The notes beneath the pieces are model-generated. The model did no database searches and was not told the origin of the DNA. It was given only the letters and a program-made list of their open reading frames with translations. DNA of 64,000 nucleotides from Solimonas flava DSM 18980 (GTDB lineage: Bacteria; Pseudomonadota; Gammaproteobacteria; Nevskiales; Nevskiaceae). The DNA lies in assembly GCF_000426685.1 (NCBI RefSeq), contig NZ_AUFV01000018.1, forward strand, positions 1 to 64,000, given 5' to 3'. Shown here one piece after another: positions 35,745 to 45,547 of the stretch. A program made the translations under genes and the position numbers. Within the stretch, counting starts at the first letter, position 1, and each line of letters begins with the position of its first letter.

Positions 35745-36832
35745 GCCGCCAGGCCCGCCACGCCCGGCGCCGCCACCGGCAGCGGAATGCCGATCGCCAC
35801 GACATGGCGCTCGTGCCCGATTTTCCGCCGCTCGAAGCGGGCGCGGCCGCCGTATAGCAATTGCAGCCGCGATTCGACGCTGCGCAAACCGACGCCGAAG
35901 CCCGGCGCCGGCGGTTCGCCCGGCGCCAGGCTGTTCTCGACACGCAGCTGCAGCAGACCGTCGCATCGCGCCGCCGACAAGGACAGCACGCCCGGCTCGC
36001 GGCGGCGCGCGAGCGCATGAACGATCGCGTTCTCGACCAGCGGTTGCAGGATCAGCGCCGGCACCGGCACGTCGAGGCATTCCTCGGGCACCGACCAGTC
36101 GATGCGCAGACGCTCGCCGAGGCGGATCTTCTCGATCGTCAGGTAGTGGCGCAGCAGTTCGAGCTCGCGGCGCAGCGGACGCTCCTGCTCCCGTTCGAGC
36201 GACAGCGCATCGCGCAGCAGCGCCGACAGCGAGACCAGCATGCGATCGGCGAGCTCGACATCCTCGTGCACCATCTCGGCGACCGAGTTCAGCGCGTTGA
36301 ACAGAAAGTGCGGATGCAATTGCGCACGCAGGGCTTCGAGGCGCGCCGTGGTCAGGCCGCGCTCGAGATCTGCGACGCGCTGTTCCCGCTCGCGCGCCTG
36401 CTCGTAAAAAAGCAGCGCGTGCGCCGCGCCGATGACGGTCCAGGCCATCATGAAATTCTTGCTGAGACTGGCCGCGAGCACGCTGCCGAAATCGGGCAGC
36501 TGCGCATACCAGCCGAAGATCGGGTTCGTGCAGTAGACATGTACGGCGCGCAGCACGACCACCAGCAGCGCCGCCAGCGCCAGCGCCGCGGCCGACGCAA
36601 AAAAACGGCCGCGTTCGAGCGGGAAGCGGCGCACCGCCAGATACAGCCCCAGGCTCAGCGGCACCCAGGTCATCCAGCCACCGAAGCTGTAGCGCAGCGC
36701 CTCGCGCCACGACACCGGCGCGCCCTGCTCCTCGCCCATGCCGACGACCTGACTCGCGAACATCAGCGCATACGCCGTCCACCAGAGCAGGACGATCCCC
36801 AGCACGAAGAGCAGGCGTTTGGACATCGGCAT
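35741..36832 (-). CDS. LytS/YehU-type sensor histidine kinase
   Basis: 363 aa. N-terminal half has four hydrophobic segments (to about residue 140); kinase core has the His box LHPHFLFNALNSV, then IEKIRLGERLRIDW, LILQPLVENAIVHA (N-box) and GFGVGLRSVESRL. Likely phosphorylates the adjacent LytTR regulator, with which it overlaps 4 bp. Signal unknown. Confidence 0.92.
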   Translation of the reverse strand: MPMSKRLLFVLGIVLLWWTAYALMFASQVVGMGEEQGAPVSWREALRYSFGGWMTWVPLSLGLYLAVRRFPLERGRFFASAAALALAALLVVVLRAVHVYCTNPIFGWYAQLPDFGSVLAASLSKNFMMAWTVIGAAHALLFYEQAREREQRVADLERGLTTARLEALRAQLHPHFLFNALNSVAEMVHEDVELADRMLVSLSALLRDALSLEREQERPLRRELELLRHYLTIEKIRLGERLRIDWSVPEECLDVPVPALILQPLVENAIVHALARRREPGVLSLSAARCDGLLQLRVENSLAPGEPPAPGFGVGLRSVESRLQLLYGGRARFERRKIGHERHVVAIGIPLPVAAPGVAGLAA

Positions 36833-36904
36833 CGGTCTTGGAGCGCAGGCCGCACTATCCCGCAGCGGCGGCCGGACGCCAACTCTCGGCCACCGCAGGA
36901 CCGC

Positions 36905-37312
36905 TCATGCCGGCGCCGCAGGCCGCTCGGCACGATCGGCGGCGGCGACGACCAGCAAGCTGGCCAGCAGCAGCACGCTGTACTCCATGCCGCCGACGCC
37001 GTGCTCGCCGACGAACCAGCCGAGGTGCACGTGAATGATGACGATGCCCATCAGGACAATGAACGCCAGCCCGGCACAAACCCAGGTGACGCCGAGGCCG
37101 AGCGCGAGCAGCAAGCCGCCGCCGATTTCATAGACCGTGATCAGCAGCACCCAGACCAGACCTTGCGCGAAACCGTGCGCCTCCATGAAGGCCCCGAACT
37201 GGGCAATGCTGCCGCTGACGACGCGCACCACGGCGTGCGCGAGGAACATCAGCGCAACGGTGCCGCGCAACATCAACAGGGCGTGCGACAGCGTCGGTAC
37301 GGGTAACGGCAT
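36905..37312 (-). CDS. DoxX family membrane protein
   Basis: 135 aa from ATG 37312. Four hydrophobic helices; the conserved DoxX features are HALLMLRGTVALMFLAHAVVR, a Gly-rich second helix and HVHLGWFVGEHGVGGMEYS. Role in the family is unsettled (quinone/thiosulphate oxidation or membrane protection). It precedes the LytS gene on the same strand, 72 bp upstream, so it might be co-transcribed with or sensed by that system. Confidence 0.86.
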   Translation of the reverse strand: MPLPVPTLSHALLMLRGTVALMFLAHAVVRVVSGSIAQFGAFMEAHGFAQGLVWVLLITVYEIGGGLLLALGLGVTWVCAGLAFIVLMGIVIIHVHLGWFVGEHGVGGMEYSVLLLASLLVVAAADRAERPAAPA

Positions 37313-37626
37313 CGTCGGGTCCGGACAGGGTCTGCACCGAGCAAATACGCGGAGACGCCACGCCCGGCAAGCCGAACGTGACCAACAGCACGTTTGCGCA
37401 TGCCGGCACCCTGCGCCGCAGGACGTTCGCCCATCTCCGCGTGCGGTTCGTCCCGGCGCGGCCGCGGCGAACTGCACAACAAAAGCAGACTGATCCGCCC
37501 GAACAACCCGCATGGAATTTCGCCACTGCGCCGACGCGCGCCTCGCAGCGCCGCTCATGGCGCCAGCGGAAAGGCACGGGTGAATGGGCCGATTCTGAAA
37601 CGGCGAAAAGTTCAAGGAGCCAGAAA
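37313..37626. other. Divergent intergenic region, no gene seen
   Basis: 314 bp between the divergent DoxX gene and a hypothetical protein gene. No RNA gene, repeat or convincing promoter was recognised. Base composition begins to drop here and stays lower through 39427. The two genes must each have promoters in it. Confidence 0.5.
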
Positions 37627-38538
37627 ATGAGGAAAGTGATCGGCGCGCTCTGCTTGCTGACGGCATCGATCTGCGCGGAAGCCGGCACCTGCGAGGAGAG
37701 TTTTCAGGCGATCGGCGACGCGCGCAACGGCCTGCTCTTCACCGGGCAAGTCCGGCTGCCTGGACTGCGTGCCGCAAGCGCGCTGGGCCAGCTCCAGCAG
37801 CTGGCCCTCGACGGCGGCTATGAGGTCGGCGGCGAGCTGATCAGGGGCAACGCGGGGGAGTTGTCCTTCCTGCAAACCAGCAACCATCCCGCCGTCGTCG
37901 TGCGCGCGACCGCCAGTGACGTCGGCCAAGTGTCGCTGGCCATGAAACTAGCCGCCGGGCAAACGGTCAAAGAAGAAGCCGTGAGGACGGAATTCTGCTC
38001 CATGCTGGGCAAGCTAAAAACCGGACCGGAGGGCGAAGCGATTGCATCCGCAGCCCGCGCAAAAACCCACACCGACCAGTTCATCGACGTCAAAGCCGAG
38101 AAACTTTCGGCTGACGTGGGCGGCGACGTGAAAAAAACGCTGGCACCGGTCGCCAGCATCGGCCGTTTCAGCAAGTTTCTCATCGGCACCGGCCCGTCGG
38201 CGACCAGCAAGGACTACGAAGATGCTTTCGCGCCGATACGCGCCAAGTACATCGGCAGAAATTATCGCATCGACGGTCAGATCTATACGGTGTCGCAAGA
38301 TCGCATCACCGGCGAGATGCAGCTCGCTTATCTGGTGACGAAAACGAGAGGCTTGCTCGGCATTCGCCAGGAGTCGTCCTACAACGATCTCAATTTCGCC
38401 GTCACATGCGTGCTCGCCGCAGACCAGGCCAAGCTGTTCGCGACCTTGAATGACGGAAACTGGATCAAGCTCATGGGCACCGTCACCGCGATATATCCGG
38501 GCAGCATGAAGCTCGCCGACTGCCGGCAAGCCCCTTGA
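37627..38538 (+). CDS. Exported hypothetical protein
   Basis: 303 aa from ATG 37627 with AAGGAG 8 bp before. Signal peptide MRKVIGALCLLTASICAEA; the mature protein has four Cys (CEES, FCSML, VTCVL, DCRQ), which could form disulphides. Conserved-looking pieces: FTGQVRLPGLRAASALGQL and LYRIDGQIYTVSQDRITGE-like strands. Unrecognised family; likely periplasmic. Codon use is visibly less GC-rich (AAA, GAA, TAT, TTG) than the flanking hem and kinase genes, so recent acquisition is possible. Confidence 0.7.
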   Translation: MRKVIGALCLLTASICAEAGTCEESFQAIGDARNGLLFTGQVRLPGLRAASALGQLQQLALDGGYEVGGELIRGNAGELSFLQTSNHPAVVVRATASDVGQVSLAMKLAAGQTVKEEAVRTEFCSMLGKLKTGPEGEAIASAARAKTHTDQFIDVKAEKLSADVGGDVKKTLAPVASIGRFSKFLIGTGPSATSKDYEDAFAPIRAKYIGRNYRIDGQIYTVSQDRITGEMQLAYLVTKTRGLLGIRQESSYNDLNFAVTCVLAADQAKLFATLNDGNWIKLMGTVTAIYPGSMKLADCRQAP

Positions 38539-38611
38539 GCACCCGCGATCAGGCGCTCGGCGACCGGGGAACACTCCCGCGCCGGCCTTTCGTCAGCAAC
38601 CGCCTGCAACC

Positions 38612-39427
38612 ATGAGAAACAGATTTCCCGTCGCCCATGTCGCTGTCTTTCTGGTGGCGCTGCTGTCCGGTTGCGCGTCGCTGCCGGAAGCGACGACCGG
38701 GAAAGTCGGCGATCGCCGTGTCGAGTTCGCGCTGACCCGTCACCCCACCATCGCAGTCGTCTTCGAAAACGGGCTTGGCGGCAGAATGGAATGGTGGAAG
38801 AAAGTCATCCCCGAGATCTCGAAAGACACCACGACCTTCGCCTACAACCGCCCCGGCTACGGCAAAAGCGATCCGGTTTCGTCGCCGCGTGACGGCGTCC
38901 ATATCGTCGACGAGCTTCGAGCGTTGCTGCGCAGCGAAGGGCTGAAGCCTCCGTACGTTCTGGTCGGACACTCGCTCGGCGGTCTCTACATGCAGCTTTA
39001 TGCTCGCCGCTATCCGGACGAGGTCGCCGCACTCGTTCTCGTCGACTCCACGCACCCCCGGCAGCTCGACGGCGACGGCGCCCTGAACCGGCAGTCGTTC
39101 CTGGTCCGTGCCGTGCTGGACGTGTCGCTGTCGGGGGCAGCCGAGCAGGAGCTCGCCTTGCTGCCGCAAACCGGGCAGCAGGTTCTTGACCTGCCCACCT
39201 TCGCCGGCAGGCCGGTATTCGTTCTGAGCGCGGCCGAGCCGCTGAAACAGACATCGCGGCAAGCCGCCGATGCGAACGCGAAGCGCGAAGACATCCAGCG
39301 GCTTTATCCGGGCGCCAGGCAGATATGGGTGGACAGCGGGCACGGCATTCCGCTGGAAAAGCCCGACGCGGTGATTTCGGCGATACGCGAAGCGCTGGCG
39401 GAATCAGCGGCCGCGCCGAGCGAATGA
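38612..39427 (+). CDS. Lipoprotein alpha/beta hydrolase
   Basis: 271 aa. Lipobox FLVALLSGC makes it a lipoprotein, unusual for this fold. Hydrolase markers: VFENGLGGRMEWW (oxyanion), YNRPGYGKSD, nucleophile VGHSLGGLYMQLYA, VDSTHPRQ, and His in VDSGHGIPLEKP. Substrate unknown. It shares the lower GC of the preceding gene, 73 bp upstream on the same strand. Confidence 0.85.
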   Translation: MRNRFPVAHVAVFLVALLSGCASLPEATTGKVGDRRVEFALTRHPTIAVVFENGLGGRMEWWKKVIPEISKDTTTFAYNRPGYGKSDPVSSPRDGVHIVDELRALLRSEGLKPPYVLVGHSLGGLYMQLYARRYPDEVAALVLVDSTHPRQLDGDGALNRQSFLVRAVLDVSLSGAAEQELALLPQTGQQVLDLPTFAGRPVFVLSAAEPLKQTSRQAADANAKREDIQRLYPGARQIWVDSGHGIPLEKPDAVISAIREALAESAAAPSE

Positions 39428-39555
39428 GCGCGGCGTCTCCGACAGCTGCGCCTGGCTACCCGTCGGCGCCGGACGTGACGGGGCCGCCGTCGCGCTGAAC
39501 GTCGATCGCCGGCGCGACGGGCAGGAAATGCCGATCGCGAGGCATCCGCCGAGTG

Positions 39556-40743
39556 TCAAAGGCCCGCGGAGAATTCCAGGCCCTGCTTATAGAAGCGCTG
39601 CGCTTCCTCGCCGTTCTGCGTCATCTCGCACAGCCGCGCCAGCTCCAGATAGGCACCGGCCGAGGGCGCGACGCGAACGACCGCATCGAGGTAGCTGCGC
39701 GCCTTGCCCCACAGGCGATTGCGCAGACAGACGCGGCCGGCGGTGATCAGCAGCTCCGGCCGCTCGCCGTACTGCTTGAGCCATTCCTCGATCGCCGCCA
39801 GCTGCGTCAGCGGATCGCTCGCATGCAGTTCGCCGTACAGCTCTGCAAGCTGCGGATCCCAGTTCCTGGCCAGCACGTCGGCGACGAAGGCCAGCGCCTC
39901 GGCATGCGCGTTGAGACGCGCCAGGCCCCGCACATACTCGTTGCGAACCTCCGGCACGAGACGGAAATCCTTGGGCGCCGCATCCCACACCGTCTTCAGG
40001 CGATCGAGGCGCGCCAGGCGCTGCGCCTCCAGCAGACATTCGCGCAGGGTGCGCGTCATCAGCTCGCGGTAGCGTTCCTCGCCGAGCGCCTCGCGGGTAC
40101 CGGCGTCGAGCAGCAGCTGGCGCAACGACTCCCAGGCCTGCAGGCCGTCGTAGCTCGACGCCAGCAGCTCGATCACGTACGGGTGGTGCGCGTTGATGCC
40201 GCGCAGCTTCAGGGCCGTATCGCGCGCGGCGGCGAACTCGCCGCGCTCGATCTGCAGCTCGGTCTGCGTCAGCAAGGTCACGAACTCCATCTCCGGCGCG
40301 ATCTCGCCGGCCAGCCGCAGGTAGTGGTCGCGGCGGTCGCCGGCGCCGAGCCGCTGCGCGGCGCGGGCCGCGGCCAGATAGTTGAGATGGCCGGCGTGAT
40401 GATCGGCGGCACGGCGCACGAGCTCGATCTCGGCGCGTTTCCAGTTGCCCTCGAGCAGCCGCAGCAGACCGGTCTCGAACGAGGCCTGCGCCTTTTCCTC
40501 GCGGCGGCGCTGCAGAACGCGGCGCACCGTGAGCGGCAGGCTGACGCCGGCGACCAGCAGGCGCAGCAGCGCATAGGCGCCGAACAGCGCGGCGACGATC
40601 GCCGTCATCAGGCCGAGCAGCGAGGTCTCGACGATCCAGTGATGAAAGCTGATCAGCACGTAGCCGGTTTCGGCACGCAGGTAGAACGCCGCGGCGGCGC
40701 CGCAGGCGAGCACGGCGAGCGCAACGAGCAGCAGGCGGATCAT
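39556..40743 (-). CDS. hemY: HemY-like membrane protein (heme operon)
   Basis: 395 aa. Two N-terminal hydrophobic segments (MIRLLLVALAVLACGAAAAFYL; SLLGLMTAIVAALFGAYALLRLL) with the family signature GYVLISFHHWIVETS, followed by TPR-like helical repeats such as GDRRDHYLRLAGEI and YLDAVVRVAPSAGAYLELARL. This is the gammaproteobacterial HemY, not the protoporphyrinogen oxidase of the same name; role unclear, in heme supply. Overlaps hemX by 4 bp as the last gene of hemCDXY. Confidence 0.9.
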   Translation of the reverse strand: MIRLLLVALAVLACGAAAAFYLRAETGYVLISFHHWIVETSLLGLMTAIVAALFGAYALLRLLVAGVSLPLTVRRVLQRRREEKAQASFETGLLRLLEGNWKRAEIELVRRAADHHAGHLNYLAAARAAQRLGAGDRRDHYLRLAGEIAPEMEFVTLLTQTELQIERGEFAAARDTALKLRGINAHHPYVIELLASSYDGLQAWESLRQLLLDAGTREALGEERYRELMTRTLRECLLEAQRLARLDRLKTVWDAAPKDFRLVPEVRNEYVRGLARLNAHAEALAFVADVLARNWDPQLAELYGELHASDPLTQLAAIEEWLKQYGERPELLITAGRVCLRNRLWGKARSYLDAVVRVAPSAGAYLELARLCEMTQNGEEAQRFYKQGLEFSAGL

Positions 40744-41786
40744 GGCGTCTCGGCCGGCCGCATGAAGGCGCGCAGCAGGCTCAGGCTGCGGCTGATGTCG
40801 GGCAGCGGCGGCGACAGCTCCAGCGGCCGCAGCCGTTCGAGCTCGGCGCGCGCCGCGGCGACGCTCGGGTCGTCGCGCTGGAAGTAGGTATCGAGCCAGC
40901 TGGCGGCCGACTCGCAGAGATCGCGGAAGCTGGTGGTGTCGCCGCGCAGCAGCGCCACGCGCGCGCCTTCGAGCTTGAGCGCCAGCACCTGCACGACCAG
41001 GGCTTCCTGCTCGGCATCGAGCAGGCGCGGCGACGGACCGGCGTCGCGACGCACGCTGAACACGCCGGACAGCGCTTCGCGGATGGACGCGGCGGCACGC
41101 TGATACCAGCGCGCGTCGTCCGGCAGCAGCACATGCTCCGGCGTCGCCTCGAAATGCGAGGGCACGCGCGCCACCAGCGGCAGGCGCGGCGCACGCTCGA
41201 TCAGGCTCGACAGCGTCAGCGCGGCGCCGGCGTAGTCCGGCAGCGGTACCGCCTGCAGTGCCGCCTTCTCCTGCGCCAGCGCCTGGCGCACCGGGAACAG
41301 GCGCGGCTCCTTGAGCGCGACCAGGCGCGTGTCGGCCTCGTCGATCGCGACGATCGCCGCCGGCACGTCGCGCGCCAGTTGCAGGCGGTCGTTGGCGAGC
41401 AGCAGCAGCTGTTCGACCGCGGCCAGCTGGAAGTGGCCGCGCCCGCCGGCGAGCTGCTCCTTGAGCTGGCCGACGATCTGGTCGTGCGCGTCGATGCGGC
41501 TCGCGAACTCGGCGATTTCCGCGGCGTTGCGCTGATTGGCGGCGGCCAGATCGGTCTGCCGCGACTCGAGCCGGTCGGCCTGCACTTCGAGCGCATTGAG
41601 GTCGCGCCCGGTGCGGCGCAGCGCTTCTTCCTGCGCGGCGAACAGACTGCCGACGCGCGCGTAGAGCCAGGCGCCGCCGCCGGCCAGCAGCGCCGCGGCG
41701 ACGATCAGCAGCAACCAGCGGCCGTACGCCCGCGAAGCGGGCGCAGGTTCGACGGAGAACGGCTTGGAGACTTCCGGTTCGGTCAT
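40740..41786 (-). CDS. hemX: HemX family membrane protein
   Basis: 348 aa. One N-terminal membrane segment (WLLLIVAAALLAGGGAWLYA), a coiled-coil region (LRRTGRDLNALEVQADRLES), then helical repeats with AAVEQLLLLANDRLQLARDV and RLLDAEQEALVVQVLALKLEGAR. Often mislabelled uroporphyrinogen-III methyltransferase, but it has no SAM-methylase domain. Probably a scaffold in the heme pathway. Overlaps hemD and hemY by 4 bp on each side. Confidence 0.92.
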   Translation of the reverse strand: MTEPEVSKPFSVEPAPASRAYGRWLLLIVAAALLAGGGAWLYARVGSLFAAQEEALRRTGRDLNALEVQADRLESRQTDLAAANQRNAAEIAEFASRIDAHDQIVGQLKEQLAGGRGHFQLAAVEQLLLLANDRLQLARDVPAAIVAIDEADTRLVALKEPRLFPVRQALAQEKAALQAVPLPDYAGAALTLSSLIERAPRLPLVARVPSHFEATPEHVLLPDDARWYQRAAASIREALSGVFSVRRDAGPSPRLLDAEQEALVVQVLALKLEGARVALLRGDTTSFRDLCESAASWLDTYFQRDDPSVAAARAELERLRPLELSPPLPDISRSLSLLRAFMRPAETP

Positions 41787-42556
41787 TGCATGAACTTGTT
41801 GTCGGCGCGACGCCAGGCTTCGAGGCAGCGCACGAAAGCCGCGTCGGCAACCTGATCCGGCACCAGCGGCTCGCGCCCGAAGCCGAGCTGCCGGGCCTGT
41901 TCTACCACACGCCGGCTCGGCACAACCAGTTGCAGGCCGAGCAGGTGCGGGCGCTCCGCGGCCGGCGCCAGTTGCAGCAGTTGGGCGAGCGCCTCGCCGC
42001 CGGTGACGACCAGCGCGTCGGCCTGGGCCAGTGCGCGGGCGACGGCGTCCGCGTCGTGCGGCAGCGGCACGCGGCGATAGACGGCGATCCGTTCGACCTC
42101 GGCGCCGCGCGCGCGCAGCGCCGGCGCCAGCGCCTCGCGGCCGCCCTCGCCGCTGATCACGGCGACGCGGCGGCCGGCCAGATCCTGCAGCTCCGGCATT
42201 TCGAGCAAGCCTTCGGTGCTGAAGTCCTGGGCCGGCACCAGCGGCGCGTGGCCGAGTCTTTCGAGCGCCGCGGCGGTCGCGGCGCCGACGGCGACGGTCG
42301 CCGGCCAGACGCCGGCATCGAGCTGCTGCGCGTAGCGCACGGCGTTGGCGCTGGTGAAGATCCAGGCGACCGCATCGCGCATGCCGGCCAGCGCGCGCGC
42401 CGCAAGCGCCGGCTGGCGCACCGGCTCGATCGCCTGCAGCGGCAGGCGCTGCACCTGCGCGCCGCGCGCCTCGAGCAGACGGCACAGCGCATCCGCCTGC
42501 GCGGCCGGACGCGTCACCAGCACGCGCAGGCCTTGCAGCGGCGCGCTCGCGTTCAC
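41783..42556 (-). CDS. hemD: Uroporphyrinogen-III synthase
   Basis: 257 aa from a GTG at 42556 that overlaps the hemC stop (GTGA). HemD hallmarks: [47 protein letters not shown], and [25 protein letters not shown]. Closes hydroxymethylbilane into uroporphyrinogen III. Second gene of the hem cluster. Confidence 0.94.
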   Translation of the reverse strand: MNASAPLQGLRVLVTRPAAQADALCRLLEARGAQVQRLPLQAIEPVRQPALAARALAGMRDAVAWIFTSANAVRYAQQLDAGVWPATVAVGAATAAALERLGHAPLVPAQDFSTEGLLEMPELQDLAGRRVAVISGEGGREALAPALRARGAEVERIAVYRRVPLPHDADAVARALAQADALVVTGGEALAQLLQLAPAAERPHLLGLQLVVPSRRVVEQARQLGFGREPLVPDQVADAAFVRCLEAWRRADNKFMQ

Positions 42557-43479
42557 GCCAGCGCGATACCCAGTGCGGTGAGGATGGCACGTGCGCCGCG
42601 TGCCAGCAGGCGCTCGGCCAGCTCGCCGCCGAGCGCGGCGGCATCGGCGACCGCGCCTTCGACGGCGTCGCGAATCAGCTGCGAGCCGTCGGGCGCGCCC
42701 ACCAGACCGGTCAGGCGCAGGCGCCCGCCGTCGATCACGGCATGACCGGCCACCGGAACCTGACAGGCGCCGCCGAGCCTGGCGTTCATCGCCCGCTCGG
42801 CCGCCAGCCGCGCTGCCGAAGCCGCGCTGGCGAGCGGCGCGAGCAGCGCCTGCGTGGGCGCGTCGCCGGCGCGGCATTCGATGCCGATGATGCCCTGGCC
42901 GATCGCCGGCACGAAGCGCGTCACCGCGAAGCTTTCGCGAATGCGCTCGCCGAGCCCGAGCCGGGCGAGACCGGCGTGCGCGAGCAGGATCGCGTCGTAC
43001 TGGTTCTCGTCGAGCTTGCGCAGCCGCGTGCCGACGTTGCCGCGCAGATCGCGCACCGTCAGATCCGGACGCTGCGCGCGCAGCTGCGCCTGCCGGCGCA
43101 GGCTCGACGTGCCGACGACGGCGCCTTGCGGCAGCGCGTCGAGCGTCGCGAAACGGTTCGAGACGAAGGCATCGCGCGGGTCCTCGCCGTCGAGATAGGC
43201 GCTGAGCGCGAGGCCCTCCGGCTGCTGCACCGGCACGTCCTTCATCGAGTGCACGGCGATGTCGGCGCGATCCTCGAGCATGGCCTGCTCGAGTTCCTTG
43301 ACGAACAGCCCCTTGCCGCCGGCGGCGGCGAGCGGGCTGCCGAGCAGCTGGTCGCCGCGCGTGGTCATCGGCACGAGGCTGACCTCGAGCCCCGGATGGG
43401 CAGCCTCGAGGCGGGCTTTGACGTGCTGGGCCTGCCAGAGCGCCAGCGGCGATTCGCGGGTCGCGATGCGGAGATTCAT
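42553..43479 (-). CDS. hemC: Porphobilinogen deaminase (hydroxymethylbilane synthase)
   Basis: 308 aa, full length. Motifs: [68 protein letters not shown], and the dipyrromethane-binding Cys in [10 protein letters not shown]. Condenses four porphobilinogens. Lies 81 bp downstream of algR on the same strand, as in Pseudomonas and relatives. Confidence 0.96.
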   Translation of the reverse strand: MNLRIATRESPLALWQAQHVKARLEAAHPGLEVSLVPMTTRGDQLLGSPLAAAGGKGLFVKELEQAMLEDRADIAVHSMKDVPVQQPEGLALSAYLDGEDPRDAFVSNRFATLDALPQGAVVGTSSLRRQAQLRAQRPDLTVRDLRGNVGTRLRKLDENQYDAILLAHAGLARLGLGERIRESFAVTRFVPAIGQGIIGIECRAGDAPTQALLAPLASAASAARLAAERAMNARLGGACQVPVAGHAVIDGGRLRLTGLVGAPDGSQLIRDAVEGAVADAAALGGELAERLLARGARAILTALGIALA

Positions 43480-43560
43480 CGGGCTCGGGGAACGTGACGA
43501 TGCGGGGCGCGCATTGTCACACGATTCCGCCGCCGCGGAACCGCGGTCGCGCCGGTCGGC

Positions 43561-44304
43561 TCAGGTCTCGGTGAGGAAGCGGCGCACCTCGGCCAGACGG
43601 CGGCGCGACACCGGCAGCGACTGCGAGGCGTGCTTCATCTTCAGCCAGTGATGCTGCTCACCGTGGCGGTCGCGTTCGAGGCTGGCGATGAAGTTGGTGT
43701 TGACCAGCGCCTTGCGATGAATGCGCAGGAACTGCGGCTGCAGGTCTTCCTCCAGCGTCTTCAGCGACTCCTCGATCAGCACCTCGCCGTGCAGGTGGGC
43801 GACCGTCGTGTACTTCTGGTCGGCGAGGAAGTAGACGACTTCGTGGGTCGGCACGCGGATCAGGCCGTCGCGCGTCGTCGCCAGAATGAACTCGCGCTTC
43901 AGCGGCTTGGTCTCGGCCCCGGGCTGGGCCTGCGGCTTGTGCGCGCGCGTCGGCTTGCGCACGCGCTGCAGCGCGTCGCGCAGCTTCTCGATGCGGATCG
44001 GCTTGAGCAGATAGGCCGAGGCATTGGCGTCGAAGGCCGACAGCGCATGCTCGGAGTAGGCGGTGGTGAAGATCACCGCCGGCGGCACGTCCATCTCGGC
44101 GAGCTGGCGGCCGACCTGCAGGCCGTCGATGCCGCCCATGCGGATGTCGAGCAGGACCAGATCCGGCTCTTCGTCATCGATGACGTCGAGGGCGGCTTCG
44201 CCGTTGTCGGCCTCGCCCACCACCTCGTAGCCCGGAAATTCCTGCAGCAGCCGTTTCAGGCGCTCCCGCGCCAGCGGTTCGTCATCGACGATTACGACGC
44301 GCAT
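43561..44304 (-). CDS. algR: LytTR response regulator AlgR
   Basis: 247 aa. Receiver: VVIVDDEPLARERLKRLL, phosphoacceptor in LVLLDIRMGGIDG, TTAYSEHALSAFDA, YLLKPIRIEKL. LytTR domain: FILATTRDGLIRVPTHEVVYF, ESLKTLEEDLQPQFLRIHRKALVN and VSRRRLAEVRRFL. In Pseudomonas AlgR controls alginate and type IV pili. The algZ-algR-hemC order supports orthology. 41 bp separate it from algZ. Confidence 0.92.
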   Translation of the reverse strand: MRVVIVDDEPLARERLKRLLQEFPGYEVVGEADNGEAALDVIDDEEPDLVLLDIRMGGIDGLQVGRQLAEMDVPPAVIFTTAYSEHALSAFDANASAYLLKPIRIEKLRDALQRVRKPTRAHKPQAQPGAETKPLKREFILATTRDGLIRVPTHEVVYFLADQKYTTVAHLHGEVLIEESLKTLEEDLQPQFLRIHRKALVNTNFIASLERDRHGEQHHWLKMKHASQSLPVSRRRLAEVRRFLTET

Positions 44305-44345
44305 TGGTTCTTGCCTCTCCCCTGTCCCGCTTCCCTGGTTCGAAT

Positions 44346-45431
44346 TCAGACCGGCACCGGCTCCGGCATGCTGATGCGCGGCAGTACCAGCCGCGCCCGG
44401 AACACGCCGCCTTCCAGGCGCAGGTCGCGGCCCAGTTCGAGCCGCGCACCGCCACCGTAAATCAGCTTGAGGCGTTGGGCAATATTGTCGGTGGCGACAC
44501 GGTTGCCGTGCACCATCGGTTCGTTCTGCGGCGGCATCGGGTTGCTGACCTCGATGACGAGCCGCCCGAAGATCTCGCGCGCGGCGATACGGATGGTGCC
44601 GCGCCCGGCGAGCCGCGAAATGCCGTGATGGATCGCATTCTCGATGACCGGCTGCAGGATCAGCTTCGGCACCGGCCACTCGAGCACTTCCTCGGGAATG
44701 TCCCACTCGACCACCAGCTTGTCGCCGAGCCGCAGCTTCTCGATGCGCAGATAGGCGTGGCAGAGGCCGATCTCCTCGAGCAGCTGGGCGATCTGCAGGC
44801 CCTTCTGCAGGCTGGCGCGGAACAGGTCGGAAAGATCCTCGACCATCATTTCCGCTTCGTCCGGACGCACCTGGATCAGCGCCGCGAGGCTGTTCAGCGA
44901 GTTGAACAGAAAGTGCGGCCGGATGCGCGCGTTGAGCGCCTGGTAGCGCGCCTCACCCTCGGCGCGGACCTGCATCGTCCACTGGTGGCGGACCCAGAAG
45001 TAGCGCAGCAGCATCAGCGCGACGATCGCGGCGATCACTGCGTGGCGCAGGATGAAGATCAGCCGCGACTCGCCGATGGCGGCGAAATCCCAGTGCATGT
45101 ACGCGCTGAGTCGGTAGGCGATGTCCGAAATCAGCGTGACGATGACGACCAGCAGCCCCCAGCAGACGAAGAACACGACGCCGGGCCGCGCGTAGCGCAG
45201 CCAGCGCCGCGCCCAGCACAGCGTCGCCGCCGCGCAGAAGCCGATCCATTGCAGGTACAGCGTGATCAGCAGCCAGCGCTGCAGCGCCAGCTCGCCCGAG
45301 GCGCCGTTCGCCAGCGTCAGCACGGCCGCCACCAGCGCCATGATGAAGGCCAGCGACAGGACCGGTCGCGCCTCGCAGAAGTTCGGAATCAGGTCGAGGC
45401 GATGGCGGGGCGACGGCGCGATCTGCTGCAC
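44346..45431 (-). CDS. algZ: Sensor histidine kinase AlgZ/FimS
   Basis: 361 aa; first codon is GTG at 45431 with no strong ribosome-binding site, so the exact start is uncertain. Membrane segments occupy about residues 25-155; His box RIRPHFLFNSLNSL, LILQPVIENAIHHG N-box and NIAQRLKLIYGGGARLE. Gives phosphate to AlgR, although AlgZ-type kinases lack some usual catalytic residues. Divergent from argH. Confidence 0.92.
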   Translation of the reverse strand: MQQIAPSPRHRLDLIPNFCEARPVLSLAFIMALVAAVLTLANGASGELALQRWLLITLYLQWIGFCAAATLCWARRWLRYARPGVVFFVCWGLLVVIVTLISDIAYRLSAYMHWDFAAIGESRLIFILRHAVIAAIVALMLLRYFWVRHQWTMQVRAEGEARYQALNARIRPHFLFNSLNSLAALIQVRPDEAEMMVEDLSDLFRASLQKGLQIAQLLEEIGLCHAYLRIEKLRLGDKLVVEWDIPEEVLEWPVPKLILQPVIENAIHHGISRLAGRGTIRIAAREIFGRLVIEVSNPMPPQNEPMVHGNRVATDNIAQRLKLIYGGGARLELGRDLRLEGGVFRARLVLPRISMPEPVPV

Positions 45432-45509
45432 GGGGTCTGGCGGGTCACCGGCACCTGCCGGCGGACGCCACTTTGCAGTGCCGCGCGGGCTACCGGCAAG
45501 CGTCGCGCC

Positions 45510-45515
45510 TATAAT
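45510..45515 (+). promoter_or_regulatory. Predicted -10 box of argH
   Basis: Perfect TATAAT at 45510-45515, 33 bp before the argH ATG, in the 116-bp divergent region. No good -35 sits 17 bp upstream, so activation or an imperfect -35 is expected. Confidence 0.55.
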
Positions 45516-45547
45516 CGGCCCCCTTTTCCATCACCGATCCTGCGTCC

